From NCBI RefSeq assembly GCF_030463535.1, contig NC_132900.1, positions 25,625,456 to 25,689,455 of the forward strand: a DNA stretch of 64,000 nucleotides. Reading direction: 5' to 3'. Shown here in pieces: positions 51,905-64,000 of this stretch. The translations under genes were made by a program, and so were the position numbers. The notes beneath the pieces are model-generated. The model was not told the DNA's origin. It saw nothing but the letters and a program-made list of their open reading frames with translations, and did no database searches. How positions within the stretch are numbered: position 1 is the first letter of the stretch; each line of letters opens with the position of its first letter. This DNA is from Salminus brasiliensis (Eukaryota > Chordata > Actinopteri > Characiformes > Bryconidae).

Positions 51905-53199
51905 ATGGCGTCCATGCAGGTGAGTAGCAACCTGCAGGAAACAGTCGAGTGAAGCTAAAACCCGTAGACATTGCCGTTGTGTTTGGATGTCAATTACGAT
52001 TTCCACGACTGTGTATGATAATGGGTCTGTTTCGTGGACTGCTGCTAATTATTCGAGCTGGAAATCGCAGATATTTAGCCGAACTGCTCGTTAGCTGTTG
52101 TTAGCAAGCTGGCTAGCTAACCGTCTGTCTGTAGGTGGAAACGGAGGAAATTACATGGACTCACGTTTTAACCACAGCATGCTCGTTATGGAGACTATAA
52201 AAAAAACAGCCATTGACTCCGTGTCATCTTGAAATATGCTTCTGCTTTAAGCTAACAGCAGAAAGTGTGCGGGACTGGAGGTCAGGTGATGAAGATGGTG
52301 ATAACAGCTAGCCAGCCAGTGCTAGCTGCCAAACTCTGTCTCTAAATCCTCAGCCACATATTTATTCACGTACTAGAAGATATAACCTAAACAAATATTT
52401 CCTTTGGCAGTTATGTTAGTAATTTCCCTGTGCTGTCATAGTTATGCTTTTTATGTCTTTATTTTTGTTACTCTTCAGAAAAGGTTACAAAAGGAACTGA
52501 TGGCTTTGCAAAGTGATCCACCCCCTGGAATGACCCTGAATGAAAGGAGCGTGCAAAACACAATCACAGAGTAAGAGTCCCCTTTTTAGTCTCAGTTTTT
52601 CACCAGAACACTGACTCGCTCACTGACTGGCCGACCCTCTGTCAGGGTCCCTACTCAATAGGTGCTATGTAGGTTCTGTGCAGGTCAGCTTTGGTTCATG
52701 TGAGTCATGTAGGGTTCAGTCTGTAACTACAAGAAAATAGGCAGTTCATCATTAAAATAGTCCCCCTGAGTAGAACTAGATTAGGACTGGGGGGTCGTGT
52801 TCAGTATCACAAGCATCTATCAGGCTATCAGTATCAGACTAGATCACGGGGTCAGGTGATATTTTCCATTCAAGTAAATGTATCTCTACATGTAAACCTG
52901 ATATGACTTGTTTATACCAAAGTAAGTGTTGCAACTACGATTGTGAACGTTAACCAGGGAGAAAACTAAAAAGTGAATTATGTGATGGGTCTGATGCTCA
53001 TTATTTATCAGACGTATCGCAAAAAATGACGCTTAAAGCAACATCACAGTATAAATGGTGTAACCAGTAAATCGGCCACCTTGACTGAGAATGAAGGATA
53101 CCTGTTCTGCAAGTAGCTACAGGAAGTTACAGCTCAAACATTTGAGGTATGCAGTAGTTTTGACTTGGGCAATAAAAGGAATTGTTACTGTGTATGTCA

Positions 53200-53233
<34 letters not shown>

Positions 53234-56217
53234 TTTTTTTTTTAACCTGTTAATTATATAACATTATAATTAAAATGGTCTGTTGGTGAGTAAAGTTATT
53301 GATCTGTTGGTTAGAAGAACACAGGTTTTAATAGTGTTTATATTAAATTAAAGGGTTGATGGCTAGGTGTTGGCTGGCTAGTGGGATCACTGGCCTTCTT
53401 CCAGGACAGCCCTGAAAGTGGTTAAGCTAACACGCTCGTACACTCGACAATCACTGATTGTTTATTTGGTTGTTTGTATTTTTTTTGGATTCATTTCTCA
53501 GGTTCTGTATATCTCGTTAGCTCAAAAGTAATGCTACTTCAAGTGTATTCAGTTGGTCTTGGTGTTCACATTGTGGTGTCTTTGTGTAGGTGGTTCATAG
53601 ACATGGAAGGAGCCGCTGGTACTCTCTACGAGGGTGAGAAATTCCAGCTCCTCTTCAAATTCAGCAATCGTTATCCCTTTGACTCACCTCAGGTAACCAT
53701 CCCACCTCAGCACACCTTCTGTGAACCTCCTCACAGCCGCCTCCTGTATTCATGCTCCTCTTTCTCTTTCAAACGCAGGTAATGTTTACTGGCGAGAATA
53801 TTCCAGTCCATCCGCACGTGTACAGCAACGGTCACATCTGCCTGTCCATTTTGACAGAGGACTGGTCCCCAGCGCTGTCCGTCCAGTCTGTCTGTCTTAG
53901 CATTATCAGCATGTTGTCAAGCTGCAAAGAAAAGGTAAGCATTGTGGTTGTTGGTGCAGTCTGGTTGGTCTGTTGAATAGGGCTGTCACTGTAATTTTGA
54001 TGTTTGTTTAAGTAAACAGATAAATAAAAATATACATGAATTATAAAATATGAAATTACACAATCTTTCAGAATACTTGGAAAAACAAACATTAGCTGTG
54101 TCCGAAACCGTGCTCTATTCACCATAGACCCATTTAAACTAATGTTCGTAGGTAGAGACTTAGCTGTTCCTCGGACAGTTCTGTTCAGCGCTAAACAGCA
54201 TTCATAACAATGGAAAGTAGCCATAGCGGCGGCTTCTTTTGTGTGACCTGTCGGTTGATTTAATGACAGGATGTCGCCTTTAACTTGTTTTCAGAAATGA
54301 AAGTGTACCAATTTCCAAAAGACAACACACACTGAGGATTGTTGCTGTGAAGAGAGAGGCTGGGTACCTACTAGCAACAGATGAGGCATTTAGGCCTTCC
54401 CATACACCTTGTTCCACAGCAACATGACTGCAAACTACACCTAATTTGAAAGTCACAAACATGCAAAACCAGAGGTCAATTCGAGCTACTTACGGATGCC
54501 CTCCACAGTATAGGACCAGATATTCCCAACTATTCCCACTTAAAAAGGACCTGTATGCATATAAACTGCACGTAGATTGAGAATCGGCCGATGTATCGGA
54601 CATAGAACATCCATAATTCATTGCCTTGCCTTCATTGCCTTCATTTGAAGATGTGCATGGCTACTCTGAGGAAGACCAAAGTTCAGGGTGTTTATGCAGT
54701 GCAGTCTGCTGCTCTGTATAGTGATCTGGATTTTTTTGTATGTGGAGGACAGGGAATAGGGCGAGTTTTGAACACAAAATCTCAAAAGCTCACAATCTGG
54801 GAAATCCGGGATATTTATATTATGCAGTATTGATGTTGGCTAATGGATATTGTCCCTGTTGAATAAATAAACATGAAGTGTCACTGATGCAACGCACCAA
54901 AATCTATTTGAGTACTAATAGCACTAGGATTTCAGGCATAGATTGGGTGTCGACTATTTGTATTCCAATCCAGTTCCCAATCCAAAGTCTTTGTCTTTAA
55001 GGCACTATTAACAGGCATTATAGCCAGGCGGCAGCAGTGTGGACATTCTCAGAAGGTGAATAAGAGCTTAGAGTCTGCAGTGAAAACAGAAAATATCTGA
55101 ACCTTTATAAAACTGAAACGTTCAATATTACCGGCGGGACAACCGCTCACTTTTCTTTGTTTTTAAACCACCAGTGAAGAGCACATTCAGAAGCAAGTGG
55201 AGGCTAACGCTAATGTGAATGCACACACGCTACAGAAAATCCAATCATAGCACTAAAAATATATATCCCCCACTATAAAACAGCTGTTTCACATCAGTAG
55301 TCTAAAATAACCTGATGGGGTGTCTCTAAATAGCACCCCCTAGTGGCCATATTTTGCTAAATGTTGAAATACAAGTTACAAGCTAGGTCCAAAAGGTGTC
55401 ACAGAAGATGCAATACTTGAAAGAAACAAAAACACTGTGAGAGACAGCCTTAATAATCATTTGTTGTAATTGAAAATAATTTACGTTTTGTCCTTCTGCC
55501 TCTCTCTCTCCCTGTAGCGACGCCCACCAGATAACTCGTTTTATGTACGGACGTGTAACAAAAACCCAAAGAAAACAAAGTGGTGGTATCATGGTAAGTC
55601 TCGTGTTTTCTTGACTAGTGGTTTTAAGATGTTTAGCAGCACTGACAGTGATTGTATTCACAGAACGGATATCACACTGACCTACATGCTTGATCCATAG
55701 ATGTCTTAAAATACTGCTGGCATTTGGCTACCCCTTACACAGTGATGTGCATAAGCATCATTGGTGTTAGCATGATTGTTTTTTTTGCTGAATTTAGCAA
55801 AATAAAAAGCCCTTGGCAAAATAAATGACAGATCAGCAAATTAAAATTACTTAATAAATGTAGAATGATCTAAAATGTGCTGTAATAGAACAGTATTTAC
55901 ATTTATTCATATGTGGAAATCTGAAATCTAGTGCTATGTGTGTAGATGTTGTAGTTTCATGACTTGTGTAGTGCAGTATTTAGGGAGGAAGGAGGTATTT
56001 GAGATTCAGCCAGAAACATGCATATGTTGTGACCATAGCGTTTTCATTAAGCTCCAGACCAGAATCTGTGTTTTCGTGTGGACAGGAGGCCCTAACACAG
56101 TTATGAAAAAAAAGAATAATCATTTTTGATGTGTGTGGACAGAGCCTTTCTTTTCATCACATGTCTTTTTCTTAATCACATTCTCTGTTCTTTTTCTTTG
56201 CAGATGATACATGCTAG
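51905..56217 (+). CDS. ube2w: Ubiquitin-conjugating enzyme E2 W
   Basis: UBE2W is the E2 that attaches ubiquitin to the alpha-amino group of disordered substrate N-termini, working with RING E3s such as CHIP/STUB1. Six exons: 51905-51919, 52479-52570, 53590-53692, 53779-53934, 55518-55593 and 56204-56217. All have GT/AG borders, for 456 nt and 151 residues, identical in length to the human enzyme. Exon 1 encodes only MASMQ. The UBC fold follows: KRLQKELMALQSDPPPGMTL, DMEGAAGTLYEGEKFQLLFK, YPFDSP, then VHPHVYSNGHICLSILTEDW with catalytic Cys at residue 91, and the UBE2W-specific C-terminus KKTKWWYHDDTC. It starts about 950 bp after the presumed eloc 3' end on the same strand. Intron 3 is only 86 bp. 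Confidence 0.97.
53205..53244. repeat. (gt)n plus poly(T) in ube2w intron 2
   Basis: gt units followed directly by about 15 T. Confidence 0.85.
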
Positions 56218-57480
56218 TGGTGCTTGGACTTTTAGTATACTCTAATTAAAAACAGACTCACTGATGGTACATCTGCACTTTTTGATGTTCAGTCTTTGGC
56301 GTTAGACTGAAGGACAGACCTCTGAGCTACATGGGAAGCAGCGGCGTGTTTTGGGGGCGTACACTTCAGCGGGCTGAAAAGCGGGCGTAACACTACAGGA
56401 ATGTAAAACTCCATATTCTGAAGCAAGCAGCAAGCAAGTCATTGCAGTGTATAGTTTTTTCTCTTTTTTTTTTTTCTTTTCTTTCTTTCTTAAATGGTGA
56501 AAAATGTTTGAGTCACTTTTTCGTTCTTTCTCTCTCTGTCTCTCTCGGAAGCCTTTCCAGGTTTGACGCCTTTTGTGCAATAATCGTTGAAGCATGCTTA
56601 CGGTATCAAAGATGGGCAAGTCCAAATGTGTAATCATTCAGAAAGAGAAAACAAAACTACTGTAAGGGATCAAACGTTATGAGGTGAGGCGAACGTCTCG
56701 GCTTTGCCTCACTTTAAGAGATGCACTGTGAAATTTAGGGAGTGAACACTGTTCCGTTTTAAACGTCATGATTATAGAGAAACGGAAACCCAATGAAAGC
56801 TAAAGGTTTGATTAGTGTGTTTGAATAGAGGTGGTAGGAGATGTAGAGGAGCTTGGCTTGGTATTTACTGCAGTACTGACAGGCGATCCAAAAAATATAT
56901 ATAAAAAAAGAACGAAAAAGAATTCAGAGCCAGCATGGGCCACAGTTCATGCATCCTTTTGCACCCACCTTGTAGTTTCCTGAGTATAATTGATTTTAGA
57001 AAAGGAGCAAAATAAACCGTAACCACTTTTTGATCTTTAATGTAATGCTGTTACTTCAGGTCCTTTTTGAAGTTTATGTTTCAGATTTAATGAGTGAATG
57101 CTCTTAAATATTGCAGTGCTGGGAAAGGCTGTTTTTTTTTTTTTTTTTCTTTCGTTTTTTTAAATAAATATTATTTAATTCTTTTCCGGTAGTTATCCTC
57201 TTCCATTTTAGAGCCCCTTTTGGGAAGCGACGAAAAACTCTCCTCCGCAGCCACTCGGAAGTAAATCTGAGTTTACTGACAGAGAGCCTGTTAAACGTAC
57301 GTACTGTGTGTTGCTGTTATTTGGACGTTTCTTGTTTTTTGCAGTACTCAAAAGTATGGTTTCTGACTGGGGCTTTAAGGCTAGTAACTTTAATTTGAAC
57401 TTGTGTGATATGGTTTATGTTTTTGTTATTTAACATTATTTAAACAAAATGTTCTAATTAAAAAAATAATATATTTTGAA
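56218..57480 (+). other. ube2w: ube2w 3' UTR (extent inferred)
   Basis: Uninterrupted non-coding sequence after TAG at 56215-56217. aataaa signals are at 57011-57016 and 57163-57168. AT-rich sequence runs to about 57475. Poly(T) and (tc) runs at 56455-56490 and 57131-57149. The end point is a guess from signals only. Confidence 0.5.
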
Positions 57481-57682
57481 ATGACTGCCGGCTCCTGGTC
57501 TTTATTTATTTATTTTTACTCACCTTAAAGGAATATGATATGTATATATGTTCTTTCTGTTTTGAACGGGAGGTGCTTTGCTAGCAACCTTTACAAACAC
57601 TGGACTTTGATTGGCACCAGTCTCATCTCTTTAAAACACGCTAGAGAAACTAGTGTAACTTACTTTAGTCTATAAACACACA

Positions 57683-58281
57683 GGCTGCGTCCCAATTGCC
57701 TGCTTCACACTAATACTATAGGATGTGGCAGATTAGTACACTAAATATCAATGCGCTAACAGGAAGTGGTGAAGCGTTGCTATGCCAACATACTTAACTG
57801 CAAGTTCTCCTGATCGATGCCGTTTGTTTCGAATAATTAGTTCCAATTAGAAATATAATTAGTTGATTAACTCAAATCTGAATCAGTAAAAGCACTTCGC
57901 TGTTCGTGGGATAATCTTCGACCGCGATGTCACCTCCCGTTAACGAAGTACATGGGAAAATATCTATAATTCACGTAATGTCGGCTTCAGTTTGTTTGGC
58001 TGTCTGTTGCTTAGTACACTCGCAGTGCATTTTGGTCCACATTCAGCTGATGTAGTGAGCTACGATGATTACAAATGCATTGTGAGAGATAATAGTACCC
58101 TCAAAATCATGTTCAGATTAAACTTTCGGGCAAAAAAGAAAATACCATAAATTGTAAATTGCTTATCCATCGTATTTTTGATATCTGAGTATACTAAAGT
58201 GAACTTTTTCACTTGTATCTACACTACGCACTTATTGCTCAAAACGAGTATTAGTAATTAGTACGCAATTGGGACACAGCC
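57683..58281. mobile_element. MITE with 17-bp terminal inverted repeats, 599 bp
   Basis: The left end ggctgcgtcccaattgc (57683-57699) and right end gcaattgggacacagcc (58265-58281) are inverse with one mismatch. There is no coding capacity. Target duplication is not evident, so the superfamily is left open. Confidence 0.7.
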
Positions 58282-58736
58282 ATAAGCTTCTCCACAGAGC
58301 TCTATGGTGTGGCAACTACTACCGGAACTACTTTACTTCAGTACAGTGTGTAGTATCACTGCGCTTCACTGGGGGTCCGTTTCAGGGAATTTGTCTTGGT
58401 GAGTGCAACACGTATGACAAGTAACAAAAACACAGAACACAGATTAATTACGGTATTAAACTAAAGGAAAATTACACTAAACAATAAATATGATAGGGGA
58501 TCAATTTTAAAAAAGTAAAAAGTACTAAAGGTAAAAAAGTAAAAGTAAAAAGGTTTGAACGGCGGAATGGTTCTACAACACAGGATGATAATGTAGTTCC
58601 AATTACATTACATTTTTAGATTAAATGTTTAGACTAAAGTCTATAACATCTTTAAAAATGGTCGATTTTTTATGCAAACAAATTTTGCATAAAAACATTT
58701 TGGGTTAGCCTAGCATCTCCTGATGTAAGCTTGTAC

Positions 58737-58865
58737 CCATTTAGCCCACACCTGGCATGGTGCTAATAGATGCATGATGAATATCTGCTCCAGAAAGTCC
58801 TGTTCTATCGGCAATACTTCTCTACAGGAACTAGACAAGCTGTCTATCTGCTGTCTGCATTTGCA

Positions 58866-58866
<1 letters not shown>
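58737..58866. mobile_element. Tc1-like fragment ending in a trinucleotide repeat
   Basis: cacacctggcatggtgctaatagatgcatg, tctgctccagaaagtcctgttctat and ggcaatacttctctacaggaac match the 14787-15248 family. The copy breaks off into the adjacent (tta)n tract. Confidence 0.65.
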
Positions 58867-58867
<1 letters not shown>

Positions 58868-58899
<32 letters not shown>

Positions 58900-58922
58900 A
58901 ATAATAATAATAATAATAATAA
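58868..58922. repeat. (att)n followed by (aat)n, self-complementary
   Basis: About nine att units run directly into about nine aat units. This is a near-perfect inverted repeat without spacer. Confidence 0.9.
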
Positions 58923-59519
58923 TTTTACATTAAATAATATTCATTTAACATATTTAAATAATGGCTAATAAGTAAAGCACACACTGATTTTACTGATTTT
59001 ATTTAGAACTGATGCAGATCGATCATCCACTTTAGAAAAACACAGGTGGCATGAAGGATCAGCCAGCTCCACCAGCTGAGGTTTAAGATGGACCGTAGTT
59101 AGTGGACGATGGGAGGTTTATGTGAGCTGATCTGTGGCTAAAAGTGAGCTTATTAACTGTCTCAAATTCTAATGAATTATCTATCCAATGCCACCAGGGG
59201 GCAGTGCAGTCGTTTTTATCGGTCATCACTCATTCCGTGCTCATTGCTGATGAATCATGAGCTCCCAGAACTGCAGTTTATGAAGGGATGTTTCCTGTTG
59301 AGACCCTTCAGCCAAGATTAATAAGTAAGGTACTGGACCTTGATTCACTGTCGTAGGAGTGACTAAGAAGGAGAAGGTGGGTCGGTACCAGCAACGCAAA
59401 AGACATTCTTCGAGAAGTTGCTCATCAGGCAGACTGCATTCCTCTGTCTGAGCTTCACTTTCTCTGACTTTCTGGAGTATGAGTGTGCAGGGACTTTCCC
59501 TTTATCTGAATAGACTGTA

Positions 59520-60350
59520 GACAAAATGCCTCAGCATCATTCCACATATTTCAACACACACAGCTTGTATAATCCCTGTGGTGAAGTACTACCAATAGAA
59601 TAGGACTCATTCATAGGAGCAGATGAACATGAACCTATGGGCACCATGCTGCCTAATGCCAGGCGTGGGCTAGAGGGGTACAAAGACCCCCAGTATTGAG
59701 CTGTGGAACAGTGGAACTGTGTTCTCTGGAATGATGGTTGGTGCTCTATCCGATACTGTAGGGATGAGTTGGGGAGTTGAGGATGAGATGGGATGGTGAT
59801 CACGGTAATCAACATCCTGACCGTGCCAACGTTCTTGTCGCTGAGTGCAATCAAATTCTCACAGCAATGCTCCAAAATATAGTAGAAAGTCTTCCCTGGA
59901 TAAAAAGGACAGACTTTTTTTAATACCCGACCCAGAAGAACAATGCATGAGCAGGAGAAGAGGAGGTGTCCACATATAAAATATGGACAAAAGTATTGGG
60001 ACACCTGCTTCTCCAGCGTTTCTCCTGAAATCAAGGGTATGAATAGAGAGTTTGCCCCCCGCCTCCCCTTTGCTGCAGTGCCAGCTTCTATTCTTCTGGA
60101 AAGGTATTGTACTAGAACATTACTGTGGGGAGAATTTGATTGCATTCAGACACATGAGAGTCTCAGTGAGGTCAGCCCCTGATGTTGGATGATTAGTTCT
60201 GCCAATTCACCTCATCCCAAAAGTACTGTATAGTAGAACCCCACAATTCTTAGAGTCATGTGCCCACAGCTGCTCCAGAGCATCCCGTTCTATTGGTCAG
60301 TCCTTTTGTATGGAGTAGCCTTCATCAAGGCCTTAACCCAGAAAGAAATA
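59520..60350. mobile_element. Two Tc1-like elements head to head
   Basis: 59520 to about 59980 is a minus-oriented copy (cacagcttgtataatccctg ... gaggaggtgtccacata). From about 59985 a plus-oriented copy begins (atatggacaaaagtattgggacacctgc) and fades by about 60350. Both match 14787-15248. The 202-codon minus-strand open frame at 59537-60145 runs through repeat sequence only and has no protein resemblance. Confidence 0.7.
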
Positions 60351-62200
60351 TCCTGTAGGGCTTCATTGTGGGCCGTGCCACTTAGTTTGAGGTTCCAGTT
60401 TTATTTTGCAAGCATAATGTAAAACATGTGATCTCACACATTTACCCTTAACACAAGGTAACCATGCATCCTTACTATGGATGAATACAGCCTAAGCTAA
60501 GAGTTTCACGTAGTTGTTCCAATCAAGCCCTAATTTGCGAGGAATAATTTCCATGCTTATTAAGGGATGCTGAATTGTTTGGAGTAATTTGAGCAGAAAA
60601 CAGAGTTACATAATGCAGATTCTGGAAGGCCCTTTGTGATCCCAGTCCAGTTAGCTTACATCACTGTTTCAGTGGGAACCTCGATACCCACACATTGCAA
60701 CATTTGCTCTCCTCTAGCGCACCTGATTCAGCTAGAGAACCTACACAGTCATATCTATGGCCGCTCTAGAATATCCCTAAGTTAGTGGGGTTTCTGAGAT
60801 TCTACCACCCTTCGCCCGGTACCCTATTTTAATGCTCTTTTGGACATCCTTTGGACATCAGTCATCCTTTGCCCATGACGATTGTTTTGCACTTATTTGT
60901 AAGCAAACCTTTCACACACTGAGTGCCTCCCAGTGGCATAACAGTGGTGCCCCACAGGCCACTGATGCCAGAGGGGAACTACAATTCTGGCGAGTGGTCC
61001 TAGAGCAATCGATGCACCACTGTGGACCAGTTAACCTCTATAATGAACACCTTCCATCCCGTAATACAATCAATGCCACAATGGCTCGTGAGTTTAGTCC
61101 AAGCCAAGGGTGGCTAATCCCACTATTAGGTAGGTGGCCATAATTTTCCGTTAGATCAGGACATGCGTAAACAGATGCCAGGTTAAGCGTTACTTGATCT
61201 CACGTTCATATTTCAGACAGCGAGCGGTCTCCTCATTTATAGCATCTCTTGGTTTACTTACTTGAAGAGTTCTCCTTTTTACACAGCCCGTGTCCATATG
61301 AGATTCCTACACCTCACAGATATGTGTGGGCCCGTGTTGCCGTATGGCTTTGTTGCGATTTCACGTGACAGACGTGACTGTCGTGTTAGTGCTAAGTCTG
61401 TATGTTTTCTCTTTAGCTCTGCATCCAGACTGAGGGAATTATTACTGTAAAAGTTAACTGGAGTTAAACAACGGCTTTAATCTGTGGTTCATGTGCCTCC
61501 TTACCTGCGAGAAACACGCGTGATGACGTCACCAACGTCGACAATTAATCTAACGAAAGTCCTCTGTGGGCTGTAGGCGTAACTGCTCCATGGGACGTTT
61601 TCTACTGGAAATCCCACAGCTGAATGGCTGAATTACAGCACCATACCGGCATTCACACACACTCCCCTCTGATGAAATGCGTCAGTGAGTAAAGGTCAGA
61701 TGGAGCTTCTCAGCATGTGTGTCGTCCTTCCTGGAGGGTAAAGGGAATCCTCTCCCTGCTGTAATCACTCCTAGTCAAATCAGAGTGGAGCATCATGCCG
61801 GTTCACCTCAGCTTATCTTTACACTCTCCCACAGCAGTGGAGTGTTCCGCCGGATGGACACAGTGGGAAGTAGGGAAAACACGCTTTTGCAGCATCCATT
61901 TGCTTGCATCATAAAGATGCCTGTTAACTGTACTGTATGCGAGGGCCGATCCACCAGTCTCTTAAAATCTAGACAATAACTATCCAATATGTGTCGCTAA
62001 ATGTTAGTGTTTCTGGAGTAACAGAAACTAACATTACAATAAGTACAAGTTCATCAAGCTTGTCCAGCACTCTCAGAATGAGGGACTGTATTTTCAGTTC
62101 TAATACTGATATCTAGTGTAAAGTTTTGTTAAAGTCTTTGTCTAATGTCTAATGTAAAGGAGTATGTTGTGATGTTGATGTGGAAGTGTACGGGTGTACG
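60351..62200. other. Intergenic, no gene recognised
   Basis: About 60690-61145 has frayed repeat character: it ends with ttaggtaggtggccataatttt, like the end of the cataacatt-type dispersed element. A perfect tgacgtca occurs near 61524-61531. Open frames at 60832-61143 and 61719-61979 match nothing I know. Confidence 0.5.
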
Positions 62201-62204
62201 ATGG

Positions 62205-63410
62205 AGAAGCAATAACATTAATATCCAGAATGAAGCTCTGACAACATTAATATCCAGAATGAAGCTCTAATAACAATAATATCCAGCATGAGGCTCTAAT
62301 AACATTAATATCCAGAATAAAGTTCTAATAACATTAATATCCAGCATGAGGCTCTAATAACATTAATATCCAGCATGAGGCTCTAATAACATTAATATCC
62401 AGAATAAAGTTCTAATAACATTAATATCCAGAATGAAGCTCTAATAACATTAATATCCAGAATAAAGCTCTAATAACATTAATATCCAGCATGAAGCTCT
62501 AACAACATTAATATCCAGAATGGAGCTCTAATAACATTAATATCCAGCATGAAGCTCTAACAACATTAATATCCAGAATGAAGCTCTAATAACATTAATA
62601 TCCAGCATGAAGCTCTAATAACATTAATATCCAGAATAAAGCTCTAATAACATTAATATCCAGCATGAAGCTCTAATAACATTAATATCCAGAATAAAGT
62701 TCTAATAACATTAATATCCAGAATAAAGCTCTAATAACAGCATGAGGCTCTAATAACATTAATATCCAGAATAAAGTTCTAATAACATTAATATCCAGTA
62801 TGAAGCTCTAATAACATTAATATCCAGAATAAAGTTCTAATAACATTAATATCCAGCATGAGGCTCTAATAACATTAATATCCAGCATGAAGCTCTAATA
62901 ATATTAATATCCAGAATAAAGCTCTAATAACAGCATGAGGCTCTAATAACATTAATATCCAGCATGAAGCTCTAATAACATTAATATCCAGAATGAAGCT
63001 CTAATAACATTAATATCCAGCATGAAGCTCTAATAATATTAATATCCAGAATGAGGCTCTAATAACATTAATATCCAGCATGAAGCTCTAATAACATTAA
63101 TACCCAGAATGAAGCTCTAATAACATTAATATCCAGAATGAAGCTCTGATAACATTAATATCCAGAATGAAGCTCTGATAACATTAATATTCAGAATGAC
63201 GCTCTAATAACATTAATATCCAGTATGAGGCTCTAATAACATTAATATCCAGAATAAAGCTCTAATAACATTCATATCCAGAATAAAGCTCTAATAATGA
63301 TTTATATCCAGAATGAAGTTCTAATATTCATTAATATCCAGAATGAAGCTCTGATAACATTAATATTCAGAATGAAGTTCTGATAACATTAATATCAAGT
63401 ATGAAGTTAT
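62205..63410. repeat. 29-bp minisatellite array, about 41 units
   Basis: The unit is ctctaataacattaatatccagaatgaag, with recurring variants cagcatgaag, cagcatgagg, agaataaag and ttctaataac. Two shortened 19-bp units lacking attaatatcc occur at 62729-62747 and 62922-62940. Units near the 3' end are more diverged (ataatgatttatatcc, tattcattaat). Confidence 0.95.
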
Positions 63411-64000
63411 TAAATTATACAATTAATAATAATTAACTTTATTTGTGTGTCATTATTGACTCAACATAATTAAAAATATGATATACTGCATTATAGGCTA
63501 CAAAACCCTATCCGTAAACATGTTTATCTGTGATCCTTCGCAAAAAAATCTGATTGTCTCCTTGATCGCCCATATTTATGGAAAGGGAATAATTGTGTAA
63601 TTTTTAGATATTTTCTGTGAGTCATTTCTTTATAATGGAAGCTAAGATACAGAGACGCTGACACATCTTTAACTCCGGTAAAGGGCTTCATTCATTCACT
63701 GATTTGTTCATTTTTTCCCAGCTCTGGAAGGAACGGGACAGATAGTGAAAGACAATCTGCTACACAGTGAGAGAGGAAACAGGAAGCGGAGTTGGTGCAC
63801 AGATTTTATTTCCATTAGGCAGAGTGTGTGGGAGGCTTATGTCTGATAAGGGAACCCCAGTGTATGTGCAGGTTGGTCTAATGGCCTTCATGCAGAAGCG
63901 TAATGCTCAGTGCTACACCGTTCATTATGGGTTTTTCCTCCATATTGCCATCATAACCTTTAAAGCTGTCCTGCTACAGAACATAGCTGTTGATCAGATT
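63411..64000. other. Intergenic tail, nothing recognised
   Basis: AT-rich sequence directly after the minisatellite, then unremarkable mixed sequence to the window end. No splice-bounded open frame is recognisable. Confidence 0.5.

Noticed and set aside
59537-60145. 202-codon minus-strand open frame
   Set aside because: It runs through Tc1-like repeat copies. The same sequence is broken in other copies and has no protein resemblance.
62205-63410. CRISPR-like regular repeat array
   Set aside because: There are no unique spacers. Units are contiguous 29-bp tandem repeats in a vertebrate genome.

Overview
This is vertebrate nuclear DNA, almost certainly from a teleost fish. The evidence is multi-exon genes with GT/AG introns, long AT-rich introns, and dense fish-type repeats (tRNA-derived SINEs, Tc1/mariner-like and hAT-like non-autonomous elements, gttgctagg and tggtcaaccagc minisatellites). 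The repeat families suggest an otophysan such as a characin or catfish relative, but that is inference only. No bacterial, viral or CRISPR features were seen.

Five protein genes are supported. From left to right they are the 3' part of jph1 (junctophilin-1, + strand, coding exons between 2684 and 24625, 3' UTR to about 27.7 kb), ly96 (MD-2, - strand, 43044 to 39834), tmem70 (- strand, 46642 to 44882), eloc (elongin C, + strand, 47462 to 50588) and ube2w (+ strand, 51905 to 56217). This matches, in inverted order, the human 8q21.11 block JPH1-LY96-TMEM70-ELOC-UBE2W. The neighbourhood therefore supports each call independently of the protein matches.

The most interesting item is ly96. It is split into five short exons, so no open frame long enough to be obvious covers it. 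Reassembled by splice sites and phase, it encodes a 169-residue secreted ML-domain protein resembling the TLR4 co-receptor MD-2. A second, partial copy of its last three exons (end of exon 3, exon 4, exon 5) lies 2.4 kb downstream of the corresponding exons and carries a 2-bp deletion in exon 5. A fragment of a DIRS-type retrotransposon lies between the two copies.

Region by region: 1-2683 is jph1 intron. 2684-27700 is the rest of jph1, with repeat-rich introns. 27.7-36.6 kb is intergenic, with a roughly 250-300 bp tandem repeat array interrupted by a SINE. 36.6-43.05 kb is ly96 with its duplicate and TE debris. 43.05-44.7 kb is intergenic. 44.7-47.1 kb is tmem70 and a compact head-to-head promoter with eloc. 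47.1-51 kb is eloc, and 51.5-57.5 kb is ube2w. 57.5-64 kb is intergenic, with a 599-bp inverted-repeat element, a head-to-head pair of Tc1-like elements, and a 1.2-kb array of a 29-bp minisatellite. The genes do not form one pathway: jph1 serves excitation-contraction coupling, ly96 innate LPS sensing, tmem70 ATP-synthase and complex I assembly, and eloc and ube2w ubiquitylation.
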